Source: Ochromonas danica
Taxonomy: Eukaryota; Sar; Chrysophyceae; Chromulinales; Chromulinaceae
Direction: 5' to 3'
DNA: 64,000 bases
NCBI GenBank assembly: GCA_015146655.1
Contig: VKHL01000068.1
Location: forward strand, 86,088-150,087
The notes beneath the pieces were generated by a model that did no database searches, had not been told where the DNA came from, and worked only from the letters and a program-made list of their open reading frames with translations. The translations under genes and the position numbers were made by a program. How positions within the stretch are numbered: position 1 is the first letter of the stretch; the number at the start of each line of letters is the position of its first letter. This document shows positions 33,542 through 45,670 of this stretch, piece after piece.

Positions 33542-35337
33542 ATGAGCAGCTATCGACCCAGTGGACCCAATGCTCAGTATTTGAGTTGTCCACATATAAA
33601 TGTAGGTACGATAGCGGCTGCGAAGGTTCGATTAGACTGTCTTTTACGTGAAAAAGTGCCAGTCACCTCCGCCACCCATGTCTGCCTCGTTTGTAGTCGA
33701 TATGGCAGCTTTGCCTCCGGCGCAGATTTCAGAAAGCATCTGACTGCGTATAATCACTTGTTCTGCATGAGAGCTGGCTCGCCTCATGAGATTTACTGCC
33801 TACAGTGTGGTGACTACCAGTATTGCTCCCTGTTTGACCGTATTGCAGGACGCAAGCGACCCTTTCTTGACCCTTTGGAGGCGCTTTCATCGTATCAAGG
33901 CAATACTTTGAGCCTTGATGGTGCCGCCGCCGCCCCCAGAGGGTTGATAAACATGGGTGCAACATGCTTCATAAACTCCTCTTTGCAAGTGCTCTGCAGC
34001 TTCTGGCCATTTGCTCATGCCAAGGCTTTCCTCAAGCATAAGCAACTCTGTGCTTCGGATAATGCATGTAGCAAAATTGGCGATGATGCCAGCAAAGCTG
34101 ATCGGAAGAAATGCATAGCTTGTGAGTTCCATCAAGTAGCTCAGGCTTTGTGGTAAGCACCTTATTCAATCAAACATCACTCCTTCTCTGACATGACATT
34201 GAATCTCAGGTCACCGAGTGATAGAAGTCCTTTGATTCCTTCTGACTTGCTGTATTCGTTTTGGAAGACAGTTGATTATATGGCTGGATATGTGCAACAA
34301 GATGCACACGAGTTCCTCATCGCCTTTCTCAACTGTTTGGAGAGTTGCCTGGACAATCCACAAGAAAAGGACAACGATTCTTTCAGCTCAATATATTCAG
34401 GTGTGGTACAGTCCACGTTGCACTGTGCTTGTTGCAGCTACTCTAGTGTCAAGAAGGAACAGTTCATAGATCTTAGTCTGAGCATGGACAGCTCGACCTT
34501 GCCCACGTAAGTTACTTCTTGAACTTGGTTGATTCACTTTATCCTTTTACTAACAGTTTGTTGTATTAGTGATACCTTGGAGGCATCGGAAGGGTCCAGT
34601 GAATGTGAGATTTCATTGCATGATTGCTTGGGGTACTTTACCATATCGGAACAGCTTTCTCAGAAGATGGTGAGCTCTTGCTTCTGGCATTGTAATTTAG
34701 CATTTAACCCGGTATTGTCTTTTAGTTTTGCCCAAAGTGCAATGCCGACCAACTTTTCCAGAAGCAACTGTCTATCTTCCAATCCCCTGACTTGCTCATT
34801 CTTCATCTGAAGCGCTTCGACTTCATGCGACAAAAGAAGATCAACGACTTTGTTCGCTTTCCCATTGATGGATTGGATTTGTCAGCATTCCGAACATCAA
34901 CACTTGAAGCTGAAAACGATCAAGATCCTTCCGATTCTGACCTATACAACTTACAAGGACTTGTTTGTCACAGCGGATCACTCCATCAGGTAGTCTAGGC
35001 TCTTAGAAGGCTTTCCCTATACAACGCAAGTCGAGCCTTCATTTAATTTCCTGTTGTAGGGACACTACATTTCGTATGTTCGCAAAGAGGATGGCCAAGG
35101 CGGATCCAGCTGGCTTAGGTGAGCCATTCCCTTGCATTTCCAATAAAAGGATTTTGATGTGATATTGATACTGTAGATGCGATGATGAACGCATATCATT
35201 TGTCTCTGAAGCAGATGTTGAGAGTGCACAAGGGTAAGAGTTATTTTTCTCATTGTTATTACGATGTTTTCCTAAGTGGAGTGTACAGATATATGCTGTT
35301 CTACACACGTGGCAGGCAAGATGACAGCACAACATGA
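33542..35337 (+). CDS. USP22/Ubp8-type ubiquitin-specific protease
   Basis: Seven exons (33542..34152, 34210..34506, 34570..34669, 34726..34989, 35060..35118, 35177..35233, 35289..35337) give 478 residues. A ZnF-UBP domain comes first (CPH near 17, CLVC, H pairs, CLQCGDYQYC). The USP domain follows: GLINMGATCFINSSLQVL with catalytic Cys142, the QQDAHEF helix, zinc pairs CxxC near CACC and FCPKCNAD, LLILHLKRFDF, then GHYISYVR with catalytic His426 and WLRCDDE with the Asp, ending GYMLFYTRGR. This layout is that of USP22/Ubp8, the deubiquitinase of the SAGA coactivator that acts on histone H2B, though USP44/49-like relatives share it. All catalytic residues are kept. Confidence 0.92.
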
Positions 35338-35403
35338 TCGTTCGCAGTATTCGCTCGTCAAGATCTAATTAGGAATATAGCAGATGGTTGTTTGTGTAAA
35401 TGG

Positions 35404-35787
35404 TTAAGATTTCAGTTTAGTTAGCCATGTTTCATATTCAGTATCGTAGGCCAACTGTTCCTTTTCAATCTGCTCTTTTAATTGTTGAATATATTGAATG
35501 ATTGGCTGGATCGACTGAGCCATGCGAATGCTGGCTTCCCTTTGAACTTGCAGCTCACACTCAATGGTACTGTTCGTCTTCTCCATATCACTCGCTTCAC
35601 GCATAATAGAAGACAGCTGATCACGAAGAGACTTGAGCTTCTCCAATAAGGTGGCCAAGTCCCCATTGAGCTTATTTTCCAACACTTTCAGATGTTTTAG
35701 TTCCATCTCATGTGATGTTTGCTGTCTCTGCAATAGCATGGCTTGTTGTAATAAGGCTTCAATTTCATACTCAACATTGGAAGTCAT
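35404..35787 (-). CDS. Small coiled-coil protein
   Basis: One exon encodes 127 residues that are almost entirely helical heptads from about 5 to 120, rich in Gln, Glu, Leu and Lys. There is no signal peptide or membrane span. It could be a structural or complex subunit, but I cannot name the family. It lies tail to tail with the deubiquitinase, only 66 bases apart. Confidence 0.65.
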   Translation of the reverse strand: MTSNVEYEIEALLQQAMLLQRQQTSHEMELKHLKVLENKLNGDLATLLEKLKSLRDQLSSIMREASDMEKTNSTIECELQVQREASIRMAQSIQPIIQYIQQLKEQIEKEQLAYDTEYETWLTKLKS

Positions 35788-36023
35788 CGGGTCACTCTTC
35801 GTCCTTAGGAATGTCAGGAATAGATTAGATTGTGACTGATTGGATGAGTGACTGACAGCTGATCTGACTGCTAAAGATACTGTTCAATCGATAGAAACTG
35901 AAAAGATGATGACGGCGTATCTTTCAGTTTGAGAAAACGTGAAGCTCTTTAGTGAATCTGTATATCTTTCAGTTTATTTACAGTGGTAGAATGGATAGGG
36001 CAATATGTGTAGGGTTATACAGT

Positions 36024-36825
36024 CTATTTGCCCTCTTCATGACTCTTCTCTGGAGTTGTTGCTGGGTTGAGACTTTGTAAGGAATCTCTGATTTTTGTTG
36101 CTAAAGATCGATCAGCAAAATCCAGCATAAGAGAGAACTTACTCAATGAGGACAGCATAGTCAGCCAATTGGTGCAGCTGTTGACCTCGCCATCACTCAC
36201 AGCGGTGGTGGAATCGTCTACATTAGAGGAGCGTTGCTCATGCACAGTGACAACCGCCAGCGCAATAACTTCAAGAAGGTCCACATCCGCCCCTCTGTTC
36301 AATATATCACGTACCTCTCCCAGCCCAAGCTCTTCCAAATACCTGCACCATCAACAGCATTAGCATCCCACAAACCAAGCATAGAATACAATAGACTGAC
36401 CTCATCTTCCCCTCGTCACTGTTGATTCGTCGTAGATCTCTTTCCAATTCCATAGCAGAGCGAGGCTTTCCCTTCTTTGCTTTGACTTTCTCTACAAAAG
36501 CTTCATGCTTTCTCATTGTTTCTTCTCGCGTCTGCTCCAGCTCTAAGAGCTGTGTACCAGACTGCTGAGAGACATGGGAGTGCTTCTTCCAGCCTTTCTT
36601 CACATTGGACAGACTCTCCACTTCCTTCTTCGTCAGCTTCTTGAGATGTGCACAGGCCACCATAGCTTTGAATTCGTCGTAACTCGCAGCAACCTTCACT
36701 GCGCGTTTCTTCATGTTGTCTGTCTGTCGGTATCGCGTGTCAAACTCCAGCGCTGCCTCCAACTCCTTGGCTAACCGTGCAGTGTTAATATTACCTTCAG
36801 CATCTAGGAAGGATTGGGTCGACAT
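36024..36825 (-). CDS. CCDC103: CCDC103 homologue, dynein-arm assembly/attachment
   Basis: Exons 36825..36401 and 36342..36024 give 247 residues, near the 242 of human CCDC103. The N-terminal part contains LAKELEAALEFDTRYRQTDN, SYDEFKAMVACAHLKKL, equal in layout to the family's KELQAALTADEKYKREN and SYEEFRGIVLASHLKPL. The C-terminal part has a helical unit with LTMLSSLSKFSLMLDF, like the family's SLASTGRFTLNLSLL. CCDC103 helps anchor axonemal dynein arms on outer doublets of cilia. Together with nicolin-1 it argues for a flagellated organism. It diverges from the NSUN gene with 152 bases between starts. Confidence 0.85.
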
Positions 36826-36977
36826 GCTAATGTTGATGTTAATGAGTGAATTCCAGTTAAGCACGAGGAATAGAAATATGAACAGCGAGGGCTGTAACTG
36901 CTCGTCTAGAAGTGTCAGTTATAAGGTCAAATACGATACTTTTCGAAGAAGGTTTGATCAGTTTTGAAATCGTGGAA
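36826..36977. promoter_or_regulatory. Bidirectional promoter region, CCDC103 / NSUN
   Basis: Only 152 bases lie between the two start codons. The upstream frame of the NSUN gene is open to 36912, but without an ATG. Confidence 0.4.
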
Positions 36978-38258
36978 ATGGAGGAATTGGTCAAATTACT
37001 GCCTCGATATTTGCGAAGACCAGCAAAATTCAAAGCCTCCAAGGAAGAAGAGGTTGTAGAGAATGATATAGTGAGACGGGTGGAGTGGTTGGATGGATTC
37101 TACGCTCTGCCTGGCAACTGCTCCTTGTCTGTGCTGAAAGGCGAGGGCGAGGACTATCGCGCACAAGGTTTCTTCCCCATGGACGCTGCCTCAGCACTCG
37201 CCGTTGCAGCCTTAGACCTTCCTTGTAATGCTCCTGTGAAGGTACTAGACCTCTGTTGCTGTCCTGGCAACAAGATGCAGTACGTGGCCGAGCAGGTGCA
37301 CGAGCAGTCCGTCATTGTCGGGGTGGACATCTCACAAGATCGCATATTTGTATGCAAGTCCCTTCTAGAGCAATGGCAGAGCTGGATCTTGTCTCAGAAG
37401 GTCAGTCCTTCTCAGGTCCCTCGTGTGTTGGTCTTCAAAGCAGACGGACAGACCTTCGGCCCCAACTCATTCGGTCACCTCTTAGCTGACTCAACTTTCG
37501 TCTTCCAAGAGCTTTCATTGGGAAAGAGTGGCAAGTCACTTCGTAATAAAAGTTCTCGGGCCAAAGAGCGTCATGCAATGGCTTTGATTAGTCAGACTCT
37601 GAAGGCAGGTAGTGATGCTGGGGGAGAGCAGAAGGAGGAGGAGAAGGAGGTAGCATTGCGATTGGACCAGTTCGATCGAGTGCTCGTCGATGCTGAATGT
37701 ACACATGATGCTTCTTATCGTCACATGTGCTTTAGTAGCGAAAGTCGCAAGTGGTCATCTTCCTCTCCACATCTCTCTCATGATATCACTGACCTGGACC
37801 AGCTGGACGAGAAGAAGACAGAACTGTTAGAACTACAGCGTTCCTTGTTGAGGAATGGATTTCATCGACTTGCTCCAGGAGGTAGCCTTGTTTATTCTAC
37901 TTGTTCACATGATGAGGCACAGAATGAGGATGCAGTGCGATGGCTACTACGAGAGGAAGCGACTGCTCAGCTTGTGTCCATCCCATGCACGAAAGACAAC
38001 CACGAGGAACAGACTTTGAGAGAAATTGCGAGATTAACTGGTGCAGAGGATGAGCCTTCTGAGGCTGAACCTCCTTCGAAGCGTGCTCGAGCAGAGCTGC
38101 ATGGAGAGAATTCTGCTGAACGGCTAGTTCAACTTGTCTGTCAACTTCGACGACCTCCGCTACAGGAATCACCATTTCTACCTGGTACCATTAGAATCGG
38201 AAGTGAAGTGGGTATGTCAGGTCATTTCATTGCTCGTATTAGCAAGATGAAAGTCTAG
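36978..38258 (+). CDS. NSUN-type RNA cytosine-C5 methyltransferase
   Basis: A single exon encodes 426 residues. The family fold is visible: KVLDLCCCPGNKMQYVAEQV (AdoMet motif I), VGVDIS, VLVFKADGQTF, then VLVDAECTHDASYRHM where the usual PC is EC, and LVYSTCSHDEAQNEDAV with the catalytic TC motif. Both active-site cysteines are therefore kept, although the proline of the PC motif is changed to Glu. The C-terminus ends with the family-like GHFIARISK. The enzymes make 5-methylcytosine in rRNA, tRNA or mRNA; which substrate applies here is unknown. The subgroup may be close to NSUN3/4/6, a tentative view. Confidence 0.85.
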   Translation: MEELVKLLPRYLRRPAKFKASKEEEVVENDIVRRVEWLDGFYALPGNCSLSVLKGEGEDYRAQGFFPMDAASALAVAALDLPCNAPVKVLDLCCCPGNKMQYVAEQVHEQSVIVGVDISQDRIFVCKSLLEQWQSWILSQKVSPSQVPRVLVFKADGQTFGPNSFGHLLADSTFVFQELSLGKSGKSLRNKSSRAKERHAMALISQTLKAGSDAGGEQKEEEKEVALRLDQFDRVLVDAECTHDASYRHMCFSSESRKWSSSSPHLSHDITDLDQLDEKKTELLELQRSLLRNGFHRLAPGGSLVYSTCSHDEAQNEDAVRWLLREEATAQLVSIPCTKDNHEEQTLREIARLTGAEDEPSEAEPPSKRARAELHGENSAERLVQLVCQLRRPPLQESPFLPGTIRIGSEVGMSGHFIARISKMKV

Positions 38259-38332
38259 ACTAGATAGGAAGTCTGATATCTTTGTACAAATCAACATAAC
38301 AAGAGACAAAGAAGCAAAAGACTCTTGATGAG

Positions 38333-40003
38333 CTATTTCCAGGACTTCTTCCATGCTTCCAACTTCACCACTCCAAACTTCGCTTCATCACGGCTCTCTT
38401 CTTTATAATTGGCGGGACGAACCTTCTTTGCTACTGGCACTTCTTGAAATTCACGCCAATTTCCAACTCGTTTGTCTCTCCTAATATACCACATACCACA
38501 CACACACACACACACACACACATTTCAAATAAGCATAAGAGATGATAAGATTCATGAAAACAAACAATAACGTTGAAGAAGATCGTACCTATCTTCATCA
38601 GCCCACTTCTTCTCAAAATCCATGGTCTTTTCCAGTTTTTCCTCTTCAGCACTTTCCTGCATCTTCTCACGAGCAGAATAGGCTCTACGATTTTGATCAC
38701 TCTTGCGTCTCATCATCTCCAGTTCTGCAAAATGCTTCATCAACGCCTTTTGTCTTTCTTCTTCAAAGTTTGGCAGATCAGATTCTTTTGCCTATTCATT
38801 CATTCATCATGACCATATTAAAGATCAGTAATAAAGGGTATAATATGAATAATATATATGTCATGCAATGTAATGGTAGTAGTAGTGGTGGTGGTATCAT
38901 ACCCCTTTGTTAATCAACTTCCGTCTTTCTTTCAACAAATCTGTCGTAACATTTTCAATATGCATGACAAGCATACGACGTTGATCAGGATCCATTAGCT
39001 TAGCATAGGCTTCTTTAACTTGTTCAAAGGCATCACGTGCTTCAGGCAAATTGCGAAGACGATCAGGGTGAACTTTCAAAGAGAGCTTCTTGTAACGAAA
39101 CTTGATATCCTCATCATTAGCATCAACATCTAGTTGCAATACATAGTAGGGATTAAGGTTCTTCCACTCATGATGTTTGGCTAGAAGGCGTTCGACTTGT
39201 TCGCGTCCACTGCCAAGGTCTTGCTGGGCATACTTCTCTGTTAAGACGATGACTTCCTCCTCTTCACCTGTCGCTTCTACCTCTTCACTTGCTGTCTCAG
39301 GCTGGACTGAGCTAGTTACCTCAGTGAAGAAAGATGCTAACAGATCATCTTCAGCCTCTTGTACAGGCTTCGATGTCTCCTTGTTTACATTCTCTTCCTC
39401 GACCTCTTTAGCACTAGAAAGGTCAGAAAAGAAGCCTTGTAGCATATCATCTGCTTGTGCTGCTTCTTTCTCACGAAGAATCTCTTGTCGAATTTCATTT
39501 CTTCTCTTCATACGCTCTTCTTCTGCTTGACGTTCTATCGCAGCTGCTTGGAAACGATGATCTTTATCTATTAACAGTGCTTCTTCACATGCTTTAAGAG
39601 CTGACCATAATGCTTGATTGTTACAGTCTAACTCAATGCCTTTCTTGAAAGAAGTAATAGCAGCATCAAATCGACGTAAACTTTGTTGTGCGACACCTAA
39701 TCGATTATATCCTTTTGACCAATTAGGTGCTAATTCAACACATTTCTCTGCATCATGTAATGCCTTGCTTTTAGAATCAGCTTTCATATATGCAGCTGAT
39801 CGATTACTATAGAAGATGTGATTATCTGGGTCCAAGTCAATTGCTTGGGAAAACAATTTGATTGCTTCTTCAATATTACCAGCTTGGAAAGCTTCATTTC
39901 CTTGGTCTTTGAGATCATTAGCAAGTTGTTTATATTCTTCAATTTCTTTGGTTTCTTCTTGATCAACAGGTTGTTGTTGTTGTTGTTCTTCCATTTTCTC
40001 CAT
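38333..40003 (-). CDS. TPR - DNAJC8 fusion J-protein
   Basis: Exons 40003..38903, 38791..38589 and 38480..38333 give 483 residues. Residues of about 25-130 are three STI1-like TPR units (GNEAFQAGNIEEAIKLFSQA, YSNRSAAYMKADSKSKALHD). A charged linker follows, then a J-domain near 280-345 with the HPD motif in LKVHPDRLRN. The tail (LLKERRKLINKG, KHFAELEMMRRK, and at the end VGNWREFQEVP) follows the DNAJC8/Spf31 pattern. DNAJC8 is a spliceosome-linked J-protein that normally lacks TPRs. The TPR could dock on Hsp70 or Hsp90 C-terminal EEVD. The ATG at 40003 was chosen; the frame upstream to 40039 has no ATG. Confidence 0.85.
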
Positions 40004-40222
40004 TTGGCATTGCCTTTCCCTTTGGCATTTCCATTCCACTGACGGGCGTTAACTTAAGTAGTATGACTGTCACACACAGCAGAGAAGAGGAAAGGCTAGT
40101 TTTGCGAAAACAGGAAAATACGACTTTCTTGCACCCCCACCACACAGTGTCAGCAGCAAAGAGATCAATCAGAATGACATTTCGTCCACAAGTCACTTGG
40201 TATCAGTTACTTTTGTTCCGAA

Positions 40223-41645
40223 ATGGATGACAAAGAAGAATTTTCTTCTCTTATAAGTGGTGTGCAAGCGTTCTTGGGGATGATGAGAGTTGATTTAGAA
40301 CAGATTCATACAGAACCAATGTCATTGAAAGGAAACACTTTGGCTTTTCATGATGAACACAAGTATACAGCAGCAGCAGCTTCACCAATAAATAACAGTA
40401 AAGAGCTTCTTTCTGCTCTTCTTATTGCTTTATTTTTCGGTTTATTGCTCTTCTTATTGCCCGTTTGACTTTTTTCGGTTTAATTTACATTTAGAACCAT
40501 GGTACTTGTGTAGAACCAGAACCACGATATTGATTTCTCATAAGTTTGATTTGCGTGGCTTAGTTTACGATCTAGCTGGAAGAAAGGGTGCTTCTTACTA
40601 TAATGAAGAAAGAACCTCAATTCAATATGACGCTGATCAAACTCTTGTGATTAATGTATTGTTTAATGCTGAAAGTCAGTGCGGGATTTTCCAATCAGAG
40701 TTGGAGGGAATGGTGAAACGTGTTTTTGATGCTCAAGCTATAATTGTTCATGTCCGACAATATACCGCTGTAAAACGACCCACGCATCCTGTTGCAATTC
40801 TATCGTCGGACTATGTCTCCACTGACAACCCCCTTTCGGACGACGACTCGGTTGATTCCCGTTTGTCCTCCCCCGATGACACCGAGGTTGACCCTTCCAT
40901 GCAACCGATTCTGTGGGAAAATGTGAATCTATCATGTTTTAACGGTGGATGCAAAAGGAAGAAATGTCACCTGATGTCCCAGACCTTTTATACTCAACAC
41001 GCTGACAATGAAAATAATGTATTGATCATGTCTGGTGAGAACCGCGTTTCGAAGGGTATTCTCCAAAGATTGCCATCAGATGGCTGAATGTCACAGACAA
41101 AGTGGTGCGAGTGAAAGGCGAAGATTTAATATTCTGCGATGTCGCTATTGAATGTGTGAATGAAAATGTTTTTAATTGTGTCGGATATGCTATCAAAGAC
41201 GGATGCAGCCAATTGGATGTATGAGACATCTGTAGCGGTGCCAGATCCAGTTCAATTTCGGGAGTTTTTGACATTTAAGTATCTGGAGACTAAGGGACTG
41301 CAGAAGAGCAGCAATGGATCTGAAAGTGCTGCTGTAAATATGAGCAGAGTGAGAGCAGAGGTCGAATGGAAAATGGAAGAAGACCCTGAAGTCACCGCAG
41401 ACTTGAATATCAAGCATAACAATAAGCGCGCAATTGCTGCTTTGACAGTAGGTGACGATGCGTGGTGAGTAGTTGATGCTAACAAGTAATGAAAATGATA
41501 TAGTTATTGCATGTTGTTGGTTTCACGTTGAAGACGTTTCTTGACGCATTGTTGGATCTGCGGGTGTATTTACAATAATGAAGTTGTCTGAATGGTTAGG
41601 TATGGTAAAGTTGATCCCAGAGCATTAATTAGGCCTACCCCTTGA
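40223..41645 (+). CDS. Hypothetical protein, multi-exon, one doubtful junction
   Basis: My best model is exons 40223..40397, 40495..41034, 41055..41218, 41265..41464 and 41600..41645, 374 residues. The first intron contains a copied GCTCTTCTTATTGC word, and the fourth is 46 bases. Joining 41034 to 41055 needs an intron of only 20 bases (GTGAGA to AAG). A one-base error in the sequence is an equally good reason for the frame change, because both sides look coding (CHLMSQTFYTQHADN before, RWLNVTDKVVRVKGEDL after). There is a CxxGxxxxxC cluster near FNGGCKRKKC. No family is recognised. The model ends 25 bases before the convergent TANGO6 gene. Confidence 0.5.
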
Positions 41646-41670
41646 CATTTTCTTCAACTTCCGACAGATA

Positions 41671-44600
41671 CTAATCTCCTTGCATAAAGTTATCAAGACC
41701 TAAATAAGACACTGTGTAGTGATGAAGAGCTTCCATCGTCCGTAATGCTTGATTACGCACTCGCTCATCTTTGTCACTAGCAGCACTCTGCTTGCTCTGC
41801 CTTAGCATGAGCTTTAGGAAGTGGTAATGCTCCTCCCTCCCATCGAAGAGTAGCTCATGGTGGTGCTCGATTAAGTACCGAAGCAAGAAAATGGCAGACC
41901 TGCTCATTTACCAGCAAAATCAACTAGTCACTCATCACATTCCAATTACCAGAACAATGAAAATAGCTCACCTGCGTGCTGCAATATGTGCGGGAGAGTT
42001 CGCAGACTCCATCTGTAACACTCCCAGAGCCACTAGCAGGACATCCTGGAGATAGTTCTCCGCCGCAACACCCACTGCACACCCTTCACCCTTCTGGTCT
42101 TGATAAACAGGCAGCTGTTGCATGTAGACTAATGCCTGACCTAACAAGGAGAGAGCTGATTGTCGTAAATAGAGATCGTCAGCTTCGCTCCCTTCTCTCT
42201 CCATCTTCTCCTTGTCCAACTGGGAATTATCTTGGCAGACAGTAGGCGATGACTTCAACCGCCCTGTTGAGATGTCCACAAACTCTTCCTTGGCCTCAGA
42301 GCCAAGTCGTCGTCGAGCAATACGAATACAAAGTGCTATGAGGCCTTGGGCCATATAACGCATCCAGCTCGGCCAAATCCCAGGAAGATGTAAAACACGC
42401 TCTATAGCAGCACAACAGAATGTTCTGAAACGAGCAGTCCGCATTTTATTGCGGAGGATGAGAGGAAGATCTAAACCCAGCTTGATGAGGACATCTCCCT
42501 CCACACAGGGTGTGTTGACAGAAGAGGTATCACCAGCACCAGCACTATAACTACTACTCAGTTTTAATAGTTGCTCTTTGCCATAGACTATTTCGGCTTC
42601 ATCTCCACCAAAGCATAGAACCAACACTGCCAAAGAAGAGAAACTACGAGCTTTAGCGCAAAGTTTCACTAAGGCCTCGATGACTGTAAGGTGTAGATAA
42701 GAGTCATTGGAGGGAAGCAATGGCAACAACGTGGTGAGCAACAGCGACAAATGGTCGTTGACAATCTATTCATATCATGACATAAACAGTTATAACACAA
42801 CTCAAGTGATATACCAATGAACATGTTTCTGCACCTTTTGCGTAGTGGAATTAATCAACTTGGTGATCTGCTTCACACCAAAAGCAGCAAAGACAACAAT
42901 GTCACCGTCTTCTGTGTTGGTATTGATCGCCTCTTGAAGATGGGTTTCTCGACAAATCCCACGAATCTGACCAGCAAACGAAAGAGTTGATTCACTACTG
43001 ACCTCTTCGCTTGATGAAGACAGCGGGACAGTAGCACAAAGATGCATAATGGCCATAGAGAGATCTGTGATGGTTTTGATCATATCTCCCCATCGTGTTT
43101 CCATGTTATTCCCCTCACATTGTTCTCTACTCTCGACCTTGAGAAGAATACCTTGTAATGATGGAAGCAAGGAAAGAAGGGCTTTCTTCATATCCACAGG
43201 CAGAAGAGCAGAAGACAGAGGCTTCAAGTGTGAGTGGTGTGCTTTGTCTTGACCTTCTTCTAATCCTTGTAACCATAACTGCTGGGAGGAGACGAGAACT
43301 GCCAAGATGTTCATCACTAACTCCATCATATCTACTGATTGAGATGACAAGATGTTCTTCTCCCTCTTACTGTCCTTTTCACTCATATCAAGGTCATTTA
43401 CGCTAATTTCTTGGATCAGCTTGGAAGTAGATGACTTCTTAACCTCTGTATTCACTTCTTCTGTGTGGTCTTCTTCGTCCACAGTCTCTAGTCCCTCCGC
43501 ACATCTTTCTAATACAGTTCCAAGCAGTTCTACAGCACGAAATCCTATCATAACAACAAGGTGGATTGAGCAGGTGATGAAATGACAAGACAGTGACAAT
43601 GAGTTGACTTACCATCACATTGGATTACGGCCTCCACTGCCGCAGGATGTTGAAGCAACACATCCAATACTTGAGCGGAAATGGAAGCATTGCTGTTAAA
43701 CTCAAAGTGAAACACACGTCGTAGTAATTGCACAATAATTCCAGAGAGCAAGGTGCTCATGGCAGCAGCAGGAGAGTCTCTGGACATGAGAGATAGCAGG
43801 ACATCAACACGATGTTTGATAGTCATGCTCTCCTCTTGTTCATCTTGTTTTATAGCAGCTAAGAGCTGAAGAGGTGTGTCAGTACGCAGATTGACTAACT
43901 GCTCTCCAGCCCCAGCAGAGATACCCTGTGCAGTGTTGGCATGATGGGAGTGATCGAGGAAAGCCAACACAACACATTCTCCTTGCTCTGGCCATCCACA
44001 CAATAAACTACACAGCAAACTCTTCATATCCACTTCATTTTCTTTATCACTACTTGACACAACTTTCAAGAATGCTGACTTTTCATTGAGTTTTAAAGTC
44101 ATTAGATGAAGCATCGCCTGAGGGATTCGCAACTTGTAGAGAGCTTTGAGCAATGTGTCGGGACTTGCCATTGGGACCATAATCAACATGGCTTCTAATG
44201 AACGAATACTCTCATCTAAACGAGCATGATCGACTTTTCGTGTTTCAATCACTTGAACTAGAGGGTGTAACATGGGTGATAAGACCAACTCGGTGGTCAG
44301 CTCTGTCTGACTCATTAGCATGGCATGGACTAGAGTGACACCATTCGACAACAACCCACTATCTTTGCCCTCTATTCCACCTATGAAAATCTCTTGTACT
44401 TGTGGTGCTAAAAGAGTATAATAAGAGCGAGGGCTTTGAGAGCGCGGCTGCGCTGCTATCATGCGTGCTACTTGTACTTGCATTGAGGCCCAATGAGGCG
44501 AGCCAGCCATCCCTGTGATGTCATGTCACTCACAGTCAAACACAAGCTAACATAAGTTACACACTATATGACAAAACCCACCATCAAGATATCCAGAGAA

Positions 44601-45455
44601 CACTGCCTGCACGCCTCCAGAGGACTCCAACACTTGACGCAACGTCTCTGACGCCATTTTACGCAACCAGACAGGCCCTGAAGTAAATGACCGAAGCTTA
44701 CTGACCAACATCATTTTATACTTATCAGTAGCAACTAGTTCGTTGAGAAGAGCCTGGTAGCGTGTGGTTATAGTTTCATTCTTGGAAGCCTTCTCCAGAA
44801 AGACATAACATGCTAGTAATAGCCTGCCAAAGTTCCTGGGTAGCACCATGCTAGCAATCATGTCATTGCATATGAGATGATGGAAGAGATCAACTCTGCT
44901 CACAAAGGTTACCATGGAGTCCACAGGCATTAGAGGCTTTCCATCCAATTCCACGAGAGCATCTGGTGGAATGACCATGGCATTGGGTAAGCGACTGCTT
45001 GGCAGTGTGAAGGCAGAGGCTTTGTCCAGTGTGGGTTGGATACCAAAGACCCATAATAGCTCCAAGGCAGTGTAAAGGACTCGAACATGATTGATACTGA
45101 CCATAGCCTGACTGCCTCCTGTTCCACCATTACTACCCTTCCTTTCCCCATCACTACTAGGAGCAGTAGTCGACAGCAGAGAGTCAATCATTTGCATAGC
45201 TGGGATTAGCAAAGAGGTGCAGTAGAGTTGGATGACTTGACTAGGACTGCTTCCTGTCGCCACTACTTCCTCATCACAGTGTCTGCTACTGGCAGAGATG
45301 ATGATAGTCTGCAAGAGGTCTAAGAGGGAATACTTTCTAGACTGACTACCTCCACTATTTACACCATTACCACCTGATTTCACTTTCTCATAAGGTAAAA
45401 GAAGATCTAGATCATCAATAGCTTTCCTCAGGTCCATTACAATCAATTCTTCCAT
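41671..45455 (-). CDS. TANGO6: TANGO6 / RTP1 homologue
   Basis: Exons 45455..44582, 44512..43613, 43544..42835, 42765..41972 and 41899..41671 join in phase to 1,168 residues, near the usual 1,000-1,100. The whole chain is helical, armadillo-like. The segment IVNDHLSLLLTTLLPLLPSN through YLHLTVIEALVKL fits the RTP1_C1 unit, and AARRSAIFLLRYLIE to the C-terminus fits RTP1_C2. Yeast Rtp1 helps assemble and import RNA polymerase II, and TANGO6 was first linked to secretion and Golgi organisation. Assignment rests on these C-terminal units and on the helical architecture. Confidence 0.75.
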
Positions 45456-45670
45456 CTTAACCTTCTTCTAGAAATTTAGCAATTTGACTGTCTGGATATC
45501 TGAAGATTTGGCTCTTTGTCTAGGTGGACTGTGTGTGCTGGCATGATGTCAGAACAAGAGAGGAGAGAATCAGAATCATCCCATCACTATCATCACCACC
45601 ATCACCCTCCTGCTATCACTGCTACTACTCATAACACTATCTTCTGTTATAGGATAGAGCAGATTGAGCC

